From Rarobacter faecitabidus (GTDB lineage: Bacteria; Actinomycetota; Actinomycetes; Actinomycetales; Cellulomonadaceae), in contig NZ_VFOS01000004.1 of assembly GCF_006716265.1 (NCBI RefSeq), positions 159,111 to 223,110 on the forward strand: DNA of 64,000 nucleotides, read 5' to 3'. This document shows, piece after piece, positions 8,229-15,783 of this stretch; position 1 is the stretch's first letter, and every line of letters begins with the position of its first letter. The translations under genes and the position numbers were made by a program. The notes below the pieces were generated by a model, which did no database searches, was not told the DNA's origin, and worked only from the letters and a program-made list of their open reading frames with translations.

Positions 8229-8665
8229 CGTGTAGCTCCTTGAACAGGGTCTGCGGTGGGCCAGTCCATGAGGGTTGGCGGGTGAGTAAGTGTGACGGAC
8301 CCATCGGGGCAGTGTTCTATGTCGGTGTCGTGGTGGCTTCCGGCTGAGTGTGCGACAGCAGCCAGCACGAGGTGCAGCTGGCGACGATCGAGCCGTGCGA
8401 TATCTGTGCTGTCGAGGTGCGTGCAGTCGATCAGTCCTACTGCGATCCGAGTGAGCGCCTGCTCACCGGAGGACCAGGCGCCAGACTCAAAGGTCAGCAG
8501 GGCAGTGTCGATAACGAGTCCGTTGCCGATCGGAGCGAGCCATGGTGCACCGGGATAGATTGCCTTCCCATCACGGATGAGAAGTTCCGCGCCAGCCTGA
8601 ACACGGTCTGATCGGTCGGCATAGTGGCGGCGGACCGCCGCAATGGCTTCGCCGGTGATGGTCAT
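8225..8665 (-). CDS. ICE hypothetical protein, soluble
   Basis: 146 residues with no membrane segment. It reads like a small regulator or enzyme accessory: an N-terminal helix (EAIAAVRRHYADRSDRVQAGAELLI), a beta-rich centre, and a His/Asp-rich segment (HSAGSHHDTDIEHCPDG) that could bind metal. No family recognised. It overlaps both neighbours by ATGA, so it is a firm member of the operon. Confidence 0.65.
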   Translation of the reverse strand: MTITGEAIAAVRRHYADRSDRVQAGAELLIRDGKAIYPGAPWLAPIGNGLVIDTALLTFESGAWSSGEQALTRIAVGLIDCTHLDSTDIARLDRRQLHLVLAAVAHSAGSHHDTDIEHCPDGSVTLTHPPTLMDWPTADPVQGATR

Positions 8666-9759
8666 GCTGTGTGCTCGCTAACGGTGGTGGCTGACTGGAA
8701 GATCTCAGGTGAGGACTCGCGCAGCACTTTGATGCGGCGGCGGGCGGCTGATTCCGAGGTGGCAACTCCGGCAGCCACCGCAGCCACCGCAGTGGGCTTG
8801 TGACCCGTGGACACTGTATGGCGGATCCAGTCAGCCAAGTCGGCATCGCCTTTAGCTGCTGGCTTCCTGGCGGCGGACTGGCGGCGGGCGGCGACTTCTT
8901 CCTTGTGCTTGGTGGATTCCAACTTGCTGGACGGCACGGCGTGGAGGGAACGACGGTGGCTGGCGGCTGGTGAGATCACCGTCATATCACCGTCATCACC
9001 GTCACTCGTCTGCTGCCTGGCGGGTGGTTGGCTGGCTGGCAGCTGCCATATCTCGCGCGGCTGGCTGGCCGCTGCATGGCTGGATGGCTGGCTGGCATCG
9101 GTGAAGCGGTGGCTGGCGGCTGGCTGGTCCTGAGCGGTCGCAGTGGCGGCTGGCTGGTCCTGAGCGGTCGCAGTGGCGGCTGGCTGATCGATAACTGGCT
9201 GGTCGGTTTGACCTCCGAGGAGATCGGCCAGGTCGGCATCGAGGTCGTGCCTGGCTGGCGGCGTGGCGGGCTGGCGGGTTGGGTCCGGTGGAGTTTCCGT
9301 CACGTCGGTGGCTGGCTGGCTGGCGCGTGCGCGGCGGGCCAGGATGACCGTCAAGTGAGTGATCGACAAGAGCACGACTGGTGGCACTGACGCGACCGTG
9401 ACTGCCATCCACTGCGGTGTGGTGGCTGCGGCAGCAACCACAGCGTGAGCGCCGTTAGCGATGATCGAAATGACCGCGCCGAATCCGAGGAGCAGCCACG
9501 CATAGGACCGGGCGCGCGAGTCGGCGGAACGTAGTGCGACGATAGCGATGGTCGCCACGACAATGACGCCGTCGACGATCACTGGCCACACAACAGAGAG
9601 TCTTCGTGGTGTGCCGGCGCGCACGGCGAGATCCGCAAGGGCAGTGAAAGACAGGACCGCTGCTCCTATGCCGATCAGTACCGTTCCCGCGATCGCTGCG
9701 TTCACGACCGCCTTGGGTACCGGACGGTCGGCGGTGGTGTTAGGCTCGGAAGTACTCAT
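8662..9759 (-). CDS. DUF2637 (Spd-like) membrane protein with C-terminal HTH-like segment
   Basis: 365 residues. Four hydrophobic helices (about residues 20-45, 56-75, 85-112 and 117-140) form the DUF2637 domain found in actinobacterial spread/transfer proteins. A long Ala/Gln/Pro/Ser-rich linker follows (about 150-280), then a C-terminal helix-turn-helix-like part (ADLADWIRHTVSTGHKPTAV, then TSESAARRRIKVLRES). It may link the membrane to DNA during intramycelial or cell-to-cell spread, as inferred for the family. The linker contains an exact 10-residue tandem repeat (DQPAATATAQ twice). Confidence 0.75.
   Translation of the reverse strand: MSTSEPNTTADRPVPKAVVNAAIAGTVLIGIGAAVLSFTALADLAVRAGTPRRLSVVWPVIVDGVIVVATIAIVALRSADSRARSYAWLLLGFGAVISIIANGAHAVVAAAATTPQWMAVTVASVPPVVLLSITHLTVILARRARASQPATDVTETPPDPTRQPATPPARHDLDADLADLLGGQTDQPVIDQPAATATAQDQPAATATAQDQPAASHRFTDASQPSSHAAASQPREIWQLPASQPPARQQTSDGDDGDMTVISPAASHRRSLHAVPSSKLESTKHKEEVAARRQSAARKPAAKGDADLADWIRHTVSTGHKPTAVAAVAAGVATSESAARRRIKVLRESSPEIFQSATTVSEHTA
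9121..9186. repeat. 30-bp exact tandem repeat in the DUF2637 gene
   Basis: Two identical 30-nt units (9121-9150 and 9151-9180) plus a partial third. The length is a multiple of three, so the repeat adds ten residues per unit and keeps the frame. The flanking DNA is also dense in GGCTGGCT words, a likely source of slippage. Confidence 0.9.
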
Positions 9760-9778
9760 TGAGGCTCCTTCGGGAGTT

Positions 9779-9807
9779 GGCGGGCACCCCTTGGCCGGGT
9801 GCCCGCC
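9779..9807. terminator. Strong hairpin between HTH gene and DUF2637 gene
   Basis: Perfect 11-bp stem GGCGGGCACCC / GGGTGCCCGCC with a 7-nt loop, placed in the only sizeable gap of the ICE operon. In the reading direction of the operon (minus) no U tract follows, so it may be an attenuator or mRNA-stability element. On the plus strand GTTTTATTT follows, so it could stop antisense transcription. Confidence 0.6.
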
Positions 9808-9810
9808 GTT

Positions 9811-10809
9811 TTATTTGGTGTGTGCGAGTTGGTCGACGACGTCGGCGATTGTGCGGGTCCACCGCAACTGGAGTTGGTGGTCAAGAATGTCGGTGGTGGA
9901 TATCTCCGCGCTCGCCCGGGCTAGTACGAGCATCACGTCAGCGAGTTGCGGAACAACGACCGCGACGGCCGCATCTTTCTCGCCCGGCTCGACCCAGCCA
10001 TCAGCAAGGATGACCGCGTGCAGGAGCTGCTGTGCGCCGGCATCGAGATCACGCATGATGTGACGGGCTGTGGTCGCGAGCTGAGCACCAGGGTGCGTGT
10101 CAATGGACGCGAACGCGGCCAGCGCCTGCGGTGTGGGCGCCTCGGCCACTAAATCCTCGACCGTCAGATCCATTTCAGATGCGAGACGTGACACGGCAGC
10201 AAGATCGTTCGAGATGGTCGCTTGACTAACCCCTAGAGATGCGGCGATCTGAGGCTGTGACATCTTCTTAATGACGTGAAGCCTTGCCGCTTCCGTCCGG
10301 CGCTCAAGAACCTCACGTCGGGTCGCACGATCATCTGGCCGAACCTTGCCGTCCAACCCCACCACTTTGCGACCAATCGCATCGAGCGATCGCGCAACAG
10401 CCCGCGCCTCAAACCTCGGCAACACATCGTCCGGGGCCTCTCCCCCATCAATCCATGTCGAGCTATCAACTGCCCCAAATGGGGCAGATGATAATGCCAC
10501 GGACCGCGAGACTGTTCCTTTACTCAATCCGGTCGCTGACATGATGGCGCGCTGGCTCAGGCCTGCGTCGCGTAGAGAGTTGACCACTTCGCTGCGTTCC
10601 TCGCGAGGCAGAGGGAGGCGTCGATTCCCGAACTCGCTGGTGCAGTAGTCATCCCAAGAGCCGTAACCCAGTGCTTTCCAAGCGCGTCCCTGGTAGGCAT
10701 CCACAATCAACTGCCACGTCACATCAAGCGCGGTGCGAAGCCTGTCAGTAATGGTTCGCGCATCATGAGCAGTCAGTTCTGGCGCAACGAACAGTTCATC
10801 CTGCTGCAT
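9811..10809 (-). CDS. HTH DNA-binding protein (ParB/KorB-like) of the ICE
   Basis: 332 residues from the ATG at 10809; GGGGAG lies 8 nt before it, so it is preferred over the GTG at 10818, which has no room for a ribosome site. The N-terminus (WKALGYGSWDDYCTSEFGNRR) is typical of actinophage/ICE HTH proteins. Two helix-turn-helix motifs are visible: LSQRAIMSATGLSKGTVSRS (about 85-105) and MSQPQIAASLGVSQATISND (about 183-202). Likely role: partition, stability or control of the element. The C-terminal third has no recognised motif. Confidence 0.75.
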   Translation of the reverse strand: MQQDELFVAPELTAHDARTITDRLRTALDVTWQLIVDAYQGRAWKALGYGSWDDYCTSEFGNRRLPLPREERSEVVNSLRDAGLSQRAIMSATGLSKGTVSRSVALSSAPFGAVDSSTWIDGGEAPDDVLPRFEARAVARSLDAIGRKVVGLDGKVRPDDRATRREVLERRTEAARLHVIKKMSQPQIAASLGVSQATISNDLAAVSRLASEMDLTVEDLVAEAPTPQALAAFASIDTHPGAQLATTARHIMRDLDAGAQQLLHAVILADGWVEPGEKDAAVAVVVPQLADVMLVLARASAEISTTDILDHQLQLRWTRTIADVVDQLAHTK

Positions 10810-10814
10810 TGAAT

Positions 10815-11012
10815 TCACTCCCCGGGGCGATCGGACTGTGGTCCGGCCGGTTGAAGGATCGCCTGGACCTGTTCCTTCGTGAATCGGAAATGACCTGAAG
10901 GAAGGACGACGGCCTCAACCTTTCCCAGACGCACATAACGCCTTAGTGTTGAGGTGGATACACCGATTTGCCGTGCCACTTCGCCGATCCCCAACTCAGG
11001 TACCTGTGTCAT
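10815..11012 (-). CDS. xis: Excisionase-like MerR/HTH_17 protein
   Basis: 65 residues (MTQVPELGIGEVARQIGVST at the start). The winged-helix pattern IGEVARQIGVSTSTLRRYVRLGKVEAVVLPSGHFRFTKEQV is that of excisionase/HTH_17 proteins, which bend DNA at the att site for element excision and often act as regulators. The start codon lies inside an operator-like palindrome (11004-11018), so a repressor bound there would block it. It is the first gene of the long minus-strand operon. Confidence 0.75.
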   Translation of the reverse strand: MTQVPELGIGEVARQIGVSTSTLRRYVRLGKVEAVVLPSGHFRFTKEQVQAILQPAGPQSDRPGE

Positions 11013-11054
11013 ACACGGCACACTATGCCAACCATAGTCCTGTGTCAAACACAG
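11004..11054. promoter_or_regulatory. Operator cluster between xis and the repressor gene
   Basis: CTGTGTCAAACACAG (11040-11054) is a perfect palindrome around CAA. CTGTGTCATACACGG (11004-11018) is the same with one mismatch and covers the xis start codon. Between them ACTATG-CCAAC-CATAGT (11022-11038) is a third perfect palindrome. The two CTGTGT sites are 36 nt apart. They are probable binding sites for the adjacent repressor and/or the Xis protein. Confidence 0.7.
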
Positions 11055-11111
11055 CAATACGCGCACGTCAGTCATAAGTGTCAAGTAGGTGACTAACTGC
11101 GTCGTTGCCGA

Positions 11112-11123
11112 TATCATGTGGAT
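11112..11123 (+). promoter_or_regulatory. Leaderless -10 of the repressor gene
   Basis: TATCAT at 11112-11117 is followed by 6 nt and then the ATG at 11124, so the transcript probably begins at the start codon. No ribosome site precedes the ATG. This favours the ATG over the GTG at 11118. Confidence 0.55.
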
Positions 11124-11474
11124 ATGACTATCGATCCCGAAACGCACGGATGGCGACCTAACGACCAGCGTTTTGGAGCGCGTCTCGCGCTCATCAGGCA
11201 AGCCATGGGATGGGGAAACGTAAAAGAAGGTGCTCTAGCGTGCGGGCTACCGGTGGAGTCTTGGCGCACTTGGGAACGAGATAACGTCCAACCGAGAGAT
11301 ATCGTCCGTATCGCCAGGGTCATATCCGAGCGCACAGGGTGCGACTACTACTGGCTTATTGACGGATCAGCCGGCCCTGGCCCGGGCATGCAAAAACCTC
11401 GCCCGGGTATTCCGGCGGACGAGGTTCGCGCGTGCGCCCGGAGGGATTCGAACCCCCAACCTTCTGATCCGTAG
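11124..11474 (+). CDS. HTH repressor of the ICE, ending inside the tRNA antisense
   Basis: 116 residues from the ATG. A cro/C1-type helix-turn-helix (RFGARLALIRQAMGWGNVK, then ACGLPVESWRTWERD and RIARVISERTGCDYYWLIDG) matches the small immunity-type repressors of actinophages and ICEs. It is divergent from xis, with three palindromes between them, so it probably keeps the element quiet. The last residues (ACARRDSNPQPSDP) are encoded by the antisense of tRNA-Arg, so the gene's 3' end would be rebuilt differently in the excised circle. A minus-strand terminator also lies inside the gene. Confidence 0.75.
   Translation: MTIDPETHGWRPNDQRFGARLALIRQAMGWGNVKEGALACGLPVESWRTWERDNVQPRDIVRIARVISERTGCDYYWLIDGSAGPGPGMQKPRPGIPADEVRACARRDSNPQPSDP
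11392..11426 (-). terminator. Terminator of tRNA-Arg
   Basis: On the minus strand AACCTCG (11426-11420) pairs with CGAGGTT (11401-11395), and TTTTTG follows. It sits just past the tRNA 3' end and within the repressor reading frame, so it is probably brought by the element. Confidence 0.7.
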
Positions 11475-11505
11475 TCAGATGCTCTATCCGTTGAGCTACG
11501 GGCGC
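11433..11505 (-). tRNA. tRNA-Arg(ACG)
   Basis: Full cloverleaf of 73 nt: acceptor GCGCCCG/CGGGCGC, D arm with GTAGCTCA, anticodon stem TCTGA/TCAGA with loop CTACGGA (anticodon ACG), T arm with GGTTCGAATCC, discriminator A. CCA is not encoded. The 3' end faces the ICE, so the element integrated into the 3' part and kept the gene intact. Confidence 0.95.
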
Positions 11506-11512
11506 ATGGCCG

Positions 11513-11764
11513 CTTGGGCCAGATAGAACTCTACAACGATTCTCGGCCCTGCCCAAATCGACGAATGCCACTTCGCCAGCCCTTTACCGGGCCGCTCGAT
11601 GGAACCTCCTTCCGGGTCTCCCCGCCGACCCTTCCTGCCCCCTCCGCCGAGCCTCCTCGCCGGCCCTCCCGGGCCGCCTCGCTTGGCCAGTCTGACCGCT
11701 CGCGAGTCAGCCGTCCTGCGATTCAGCCGTCCTGCGATTCAGCCGTCCCCCTTGCCACCATCCC
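11513..11764. other. Intergenic region with short tandem repeat
   Basis: No gene is seen between tRNA-Arg and the GntR operon. A 16-nt unit TCAGCCGTCCTGCGAT is repeated at 11707-11722 and 11723-11738 with a partial third copy to 11748. The rest is C-rich and shows no structure I can name. Confidence 0.7.
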
Positions 11765-11788
11765 GGTTAGTTAGTAGAGTAATTAACC
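11765..11788. promoter_or_regulatory. Probable autoregulatory operator of the GntR/ABC operon
   Basis: GGTTAGTTA (11765-11773), a 6-nt spacer, then TAATTAACC (11780-11788): a palindrome with one mismatch, 34 nt before the GntR start. YtrA-type regulators usually bind such a site in their own promoter. Confidence 0.65.
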
Positions 11789-11821
11789 AGTGAACCAAAG
11801 TCGCAGCGGAAGGAGGGAAAA

Positions 11822-12181
11822 GTGCTGAGCGACGACCGTCCCATCTTCATTCAGCTCGCGGAGTGGCTGGAAGGGGGAATCGCCCGAGGCGACTTTCCCG
11901 AGGGCTCCCCCATCCCGAGCATCAACGAACTCGCGGCTTTCCATCGCATCAACCCCGCAACCGCCAACAAGGCGGTCGCCCAACTGACGGCGAAAGGCCT
12001 GATCACCCGCCAACGGGGCGTCGGAATGTTCGTCAATCAGGGTGCCAGGGCGGCACTCGTCCACGAGAAAACCCAGGACTTCGCGGAAGAACGCATCGCG
12101 CCACTGGTCAGCGAGGCGAAACTGATCGGCCTCAGCCTGGACGAGTTGACCGCGCTCACGGAAAAGGAGTGGAACGCATGA
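11822..12181 (+). CDS. YtrA-subfamily GntR transcriptional regulator
   Basis: 119 residues, the short form with a winged helix and almost no effector domain. The DNA-binding part is IFIQLAEWLEGGIARGDFPE to GMFVNQG (about residues 8-77), with the GntR helix SINELAAFHRINPATANKAV. A GTG start is preceded by GGAGGG 5 nt away. It leads an operon with an ABC ATPase and permease, with which it overlaps in an ATGA. Such operons are usually repressed by their GntR protein and induced by cell-envelope stress or wall-acting peptides; the inducer here is unknown. Confidence 0.85.
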   Translation: MLSDDRPIFIQLAEWLEGGIARGDFPEGSPIPSINELAAFHRINPATANKAVAQLTAKGLITRQRGVGMFVNQGARAALVHEKTQDFAEERIAPLVSEAKLIGLSLDELTALTEKEWNA

Positions 12182-13101
12182 CCACCGTAATCAAGGCCAC
12201 CGGCCTCACCCGAGAATTCCGAACCGGCGCCCTGCCGAGCAAGAACGCCGCGACAAGGGCCCTCGCCGACGTGTCCTTCACCGTCAACGAGGGCATGGTG
12301 TACGGCCTGCTCGGCCGCAACGGTGCGGGCAAGACGACCCTGATGTCGATCATCACCGGCCAGGATCGCCCCACACGAGGCACCATCGAGGTGCTGGGCC
12401 ACGCCCCATTCGAGCACGCACCAACCTCGGAGGCCGTCTCGTTCATCCGCGACAACCAGCGCTATCCCGACGATTTCACGCTGAGGTTCGCGCTGAAGAG
12501 CGCCGCACGCTTCCGGCCGAACTGGGACGCGGAACTCGCCGCCCGACTCAGCGACACCTTCCGGCTGCCCAGCAAGACGCCGATCAAGAAGTACTCGCGC
12601 GGGCAACTGAGTGCTCTCGCAATCATCCTCGGGCTCGCCGCCCGCACACCGCTCACGCTATTGGACGAGCCCTACCTCGGCCTCGACGCGACGGCCCGTC
12701 AGGCCTTCTACGACATCCTGCTGAACGAGCAGTTGAACCATCCGCGGACGTTCCTCATCTCCACCCACCTGGTCACCGAGATGGAGAACATCTTCGACCA
12801 CGCGATCGTCATCGACCGGGGACGGATCGCCCTCGACTCGCCCGTCGACGACCTCTCCGGCACCTACACGCTCGTGTCAGGGTTGGGCACCCGCGTCGCC
12901 GAGTTCACTCGCGATGCGCCCGTTCTGCAGACCCGCACCGTCGGGGCGCTCGTCAGTACCCTCGTGGCCAAGTCCTTCTCGAAGAGCGACATCGACTCGG
13001 CGCGGGCCGACGGCCTCGAAGTAGCCCCCGCCGACCTGCAGAGCGTCGTCAGCGCACTCGGCGCGACATCCGAACAGCCCGCCGATCAGGCAGACGCGTA
13101 A
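12178..13101 (+). CDS. ABC transporter ATP-binding protein (YtrB-like)
   Basis: 307 residues starting MTTVIKATGL; the ATG overlaps the GntR stop. Walker A is GRNGAGKTT (about residue 46), the Q-loop region DNQRYPDD, Walker B LTLLDEPYLGLD and the switch His ISTHL. The signature is the variant YSRGQLSAL instead of LSGGQ, common in this subfamily. It powers the membrane protein encoded 11 nt downstream. The last about 80 residues are a family-specific tail. The substrate is unknown; export or a protective role is inferred from the operon type. Confidence 0.85.
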   Translation: MTTVIKATGLTREFRTGALPSKNAATRALADVSFTVNEGMVYGLLGRNGAGKTTLMSIITGQDRPTRGTIEVLGHAPFEHAPTSEAVSFIRDNQRYPDDFTLRFALKSAARFRPNWDAELAARLSDTFRLPSKTPIKKYSRGQLSALAIILGLAARTPLTLLDEPYLGLDATARQAFYDILLNEQLNHPRTFLISTHLVTEMENIFDHAIVIDRGRIALDSPVDDLSGTYTLVSGLGTRVAEFTRDAPVLQTRTVGALVSTLVAKSFSKSDIDSARADGLEVAPADLQSVVSALGATSEQPADQADA

Positions 13102-13112
13102 AGGAGCACACC

Positions 13113-13886
13113 ATGACCGCCCAAACGAACGCCACCGCGCAGCCCGTCACGGGGAAGGCCAACGGCCGGACCTCCGTCGCGCGAATCGGATCGGTTCTGC
13201 GCCTGCACTTCGTCAAGCGCGATGTCCTGCTACTGACCCCGCCGTTCATCCTCGCTCTGGTCGTCGTCGTGACGGTCATCATCGCGCTCATCCTGCAGCG
13301 CGTCGGCTTCGATACGTCCGCCCCGGCGTGGGCCGAGGGCGCTCGGCAGAACGGTGGAGTCGTCTGGTCCCTCGCCGGATTCATCACCTACCTCGGCGTC
13401 CAGTCTGTGGGAACCACCTTCCCGTTCGCGCTCGCCATGGGCGCGACTCGGCGGCACTTCGCACTCGGCACTCTGACAGCGCACTTCGCGCTCTCGGTCT
13501 ACCTCACCGCCGTGTTCGCGGCGCTACTGACCGTCGAGAAGGCGACGGGGCACTGGTTCGTCGGCGCGTACACGTTCGATTCGTACTTCCTCGGATCCGG
13601 CCGATACGAGTTCCTGGTTCCCATCGTCCTGCTCGGGTCGTGGGCACTACTCAGCATCGGCGGAGCATTCGGCGCTGTGTGGGTGCGCTACGGCAAGCGG
13701 GGCCCGTTGTTCGTCAGCGTCGGCATCGCGCTGGCCCTGGCGATCCTGCTACTCGTCCTCGCGCCGTCCCTGCCCACGATCTTCGCCGATTTCCGAGCAT
13801 GGTGGCTTGCGATCCTAGCGGCAGGTGCGATTCTCCTGGCCGTGGCGGGCGAGTACGGCACCCTGCGCTCGGCGTCCGTTCGCTGA
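13113..13886 (+). CDS. ABC transporter permease of the GntR operon
   Basis: 257 residues with six hydrophobic segments (about residues 30-55, 70-95, 110-135, 150-180, 190-215 and 225-245). The N-terminal 25 residues are polar. Its place right after the ATPase, with AAAGGAG before the ATG, makes it the membrane partner. No substrate-binding protein is encoded nearby, so an exporter or a sensing module is more likely than an importer. Confidence 0.75.
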   Translation: MTAQTNATAQPVTGKANGRTSVARIGSVLRLHFVKRDVLLLTPPFILALVVVVTVIIALILQRVGFDTSAPAWAEGARQNGGVVWSLAGFITYLGVQSVGTTFPFALAMGATRRHFALGTLTAHFALSVYLTAVFAALLTVEKATGHWFVGAYTFDSYFLGSGRYEFLVPIVLLGSWALLSIGGAFGAVWVRYGKRGPLFVSVGIALALAILLLVLAPSLPTIFADFRAWWLAILAAGAILLAVAGEYGTLRSASVR

Positions 13887-14061
13887 GCGCCAGCGCTTAG
13901 GCGTGGGGCGGGAGGACGAGCCCTCCCACGGGGCAACTCCCGAGCCGTAGCCCGAATCTGCAGGTTGTCGATTGCGGCGGAGGACTCGTCCACGAAACCG
14001 GCTGCAAGAGCGCGGCCGAATGCAGAGGCCCGCGCGAGCTGGGGAGCCGCGGTTCGCGGGA

Positions 14062-14249
14062 CTCGCTCCTCCCGAATCCCCCTCCACACACAAAAATCCT
14101 GCCAACACGCTTCGCGCGTCGACAGGATTTTGGCGGAGACGGAGGGAACCGTCACTCGCTACGCTCGCTCCTCCCGAATCCCCCTCCACACACAAAAATC
14201 CTGCCAACACGCTTCGCGCGTCGACAGGATTTTGGCGGAGACGGAGGGA
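14062..14249. repeat. Tandem duplication of the tRNA-Ser(GCT) 3' end and terminator
   Basis: Two identical 86-nt copies (14062-14147 and 14164-14249; period 102) separated by 16 nt. Each holds a minus-strand terminator hairpin and the last about 14 nt of the tRNA-Ser body plus CCA. The 3' side of the copies breaks within the tRNA T arm at GGGA. The connecting piece reads CCGTCACTCGCT then ACGCTCGCTCCTCCC, as at the second tRNA-Ser locus. The rest of 13887-14235 holds no gene. Confidence 0.9.
14194..14233 (-). terminator. Terminator of tRNA-Ser(GCT)
   Basis: On the minus strand AAAATCCTG and CAGGATTTTT form the stem, with an inner ACGCGCG/CGTGT part, directly after the encoded CCA. An identical hairpin lies at 14092-14131 in the duplicated copy. 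Confidence 0.85.
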
Positions 14250-14324
14250 TTCGAACCCTCGAACGGGTTGCCCCGTTACCACCTTAGCAGGGTGGCGCAC
14301 TAGACCGGACTATGCGACGTCTCC
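14236..14324 (-). tRNA. tRNA-Ser(GCT)
   Basis: 89-nt class II tRNA: acceptor GGAGACG/CGTCTCC, anticodon stem CCACC/GGTGG with loop CTGCTAA (anticodon GCT), long variable arm, T arm GGTTCGAATCC, discriminator G. CCA follows in the DNA (14235-14233), unlike the other two tRNA genes here. Confidence 0.95.
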
Positions 14325-14421
14325 TTTGGTTCGCCAGCGAACCGCCCCTAGCGTATAGGGAAAACGGCCAAGCGACCAAACCGGAAGGCGGGTCGATTCC
14401 GCGGCTAACGCGAAGGTTCCA

Positions 14422-15741
14422 CTAGTGGCGCGGCGCAACCACGCGCCGCCACTCCCTATCTGTGACGATGCGCGCAAGCATGAGCCCGATGGCGAGCGCG
14501 AGCACGATGAATCCGGCCTGCACTCCCCACGCCATCGCCTCAAGCGTCTGGCCGTCATTGAGGTAGTAGATCGCGCGATAGACCGCCGCTCCCGGAACCA
14601 TGATCACCACAGCGGGGACACACAGCGTCAGGCGCGGCACGCGGATGCGAGGGGCGATGATGTTGGCCAGTATGCCCACCATCAGGCCACCGATCCCGGC
14701 CGCCGCCTGAGCGATCATGCCGGAATCGAAGAACTCCAGCCGAGCGGTGTTCGCGATGGCACCGATCAGTCCCGCCCACAGAGCCAGGTTGATCGGCGAG
14801 TTGAAGAGGATGGCGAATCCGAAGGCCGCGAGCGCCGAGGCGAGGATGCGCAGAGCGAACAGCAGCGACCACGGCATCTGCGGGAGAACGCTCTCTGAGG
14901 GCGCCAACCCGAACAGCGCCGAGACCACCCATACGCTGATCGCGGCGCACGTCAGCAGCATCACCGCATAGGCAAGCCGCGATATGCCTGCGGTGAAATC
15001 CAGTCGTGAAAGATCGAGGGCAGCCGTGATCAGCGGAAATCCTGGGACGAGGAAGAGCACAGCCGAGACGTAGCCGCTCGCATGCACGGAATCAAGGACG
15101 CCGGCCGCGAAGAGTCCCCGCGCGACAAGCAGGTAACTCGTCGCGGCCACGAGGCCCGCCCCGAGCGTGACCGCGAACTGATTGAAGTCGCGGTGCAACG
15201 CCGAGCGGCGGAAGATCTGACCGAGCATCGCGGCCAGGAACACGATCGCGCACTCGATCGGCCCGCCCTTGTTGAGAAAAGCGAAAGCCGCGCAGGCAAG
15301 TCCCGAGAACAGGCCGCCGACCAGTGTGGAATAGAGCACCGGTCTGCTCTCCACCTCGTCGAGGAACTCCTCGACCTGCTCGACGCTCGTACCGGGTTCG
15401 AGATCGTGTGTGTAGTTCTCGAGCGTGACGATGCGGTCCGAGTTCACGCCTATCGCCCGTCCCTGAACCACCTCAGTGCGGAATATGGGCCCCTTCCACG
15501 CGGTCGCGGTGATGTCGGTGACCGAGACCTGAGCCTCGATCGAATCAAGGCCCAACGAGGCAGCAACGCGCTGCATCGATGACCGGACCCGATAGCTTCC
15601 GCAACCCGACGCGAGGAGCAGTCGGCCCGTGCGCATCACGGTGTTCGCCTGGCGGATGAGCTGGACGGGCTCCAGCAGGTGCTCGCTCGTTGGGTCCGCT
15701 GGCGAGGGCTCGGGATTGGTCATGACTCGATTGTCGCCCAT
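14422..15741 (-). CDS. ThrE-family threonine/serine exporter
   Basis: 439 residues. A soluble N-terminal part (about 25-145) with LLLASGCGSYRVRSSMQRVA and VSVTDITATAW is followed by about ten hydrophobic segments to the end. The order, a DUF1212-type ThrE domain then a second ThrE-type membrane domain, is that of one-gene actinobacterial Thr/Ser exporters. The ATG at 15741 may be leaderless (CAGTGT 7 nt upstream); an ATG at 15723 is possible. It lies between two tRNA-Ser genes. It would remove excess Thr or Ser from the cytoplasm by proton-driven export, as known for the family. Confidence 0.85.
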   Translation of the reverse strand: MGDNRVMTNPEPSPADPTSEHLLEPVQLIRQANTVMRTGRLLLASGCGSYRVRSSMQRVAASLGLDSIEAQVSVTDITATAWKGPIFRTEVVQGRAIGVNSDRIVTLENYTHDLEPGTSVEQVEEFLDEVESRPVLYSTLVGGLFSGLACAAFAFLNKGGPIECAIVFLAAMLGQIFRRSALHRDFNQFAVTLGAGLVAATSYLLVARGLFAAGVLDSVHASGYVSAVLFLVPGFPLITAALDLSRLDFTAGISRLAYAVMLLTCAAISVWVVSALFGLAPSESVLPQMPWSLLFALRILASALAAFGFAILFNSPINLALWAGLIGAIANTARLEFFDSGMIAQAAAGIGGLMVGILANIIAPRIRVPRLTLCVPAVVIMVPGAAVYRAIYYLNDGQTLEAMAWGVQAGFIVLALAIGLMLARIVTDREWRRVVAPRH

Positions 15742-15783
15742 GCGCGGGACACTGGGCCCGGCCGACAGTCCCGAAGGTCAGAC

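Larger units (their letters stand above)
1..11450. mobile_element. One end of an integrative and conjugative element at tRNA-Arg
   Basis: A continuous minus-strand gene block holds transfer functions (SCO6880-like, TrbL/VirB6-like, pilin-like, M15 peptidase, DUF2637), a DNA methylase, an excisionase-like gene and a divergent repressor. It ends at the 3' end of an intact tRNA-Arg gene, the usual target of tyrosine-recombinase integration. DNA beyond the tRNA is ordinary chromosomal content. No integrase, relaxase, VirB4 or coupling ATPase is visible, so these must lie left of position 1, as must the other att copy. The exact right boundary (about 11,433-11,470) is inferred from the tRNA position and not from a seen att repeat. 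Confidence 0.85.

Noticed and set aside
11440..11470. A second copy of the tRNA-Arg att core inside the window
   Set aside because: No matching copy of the tRNA 3' end was seen; the other att should be left of position 1.
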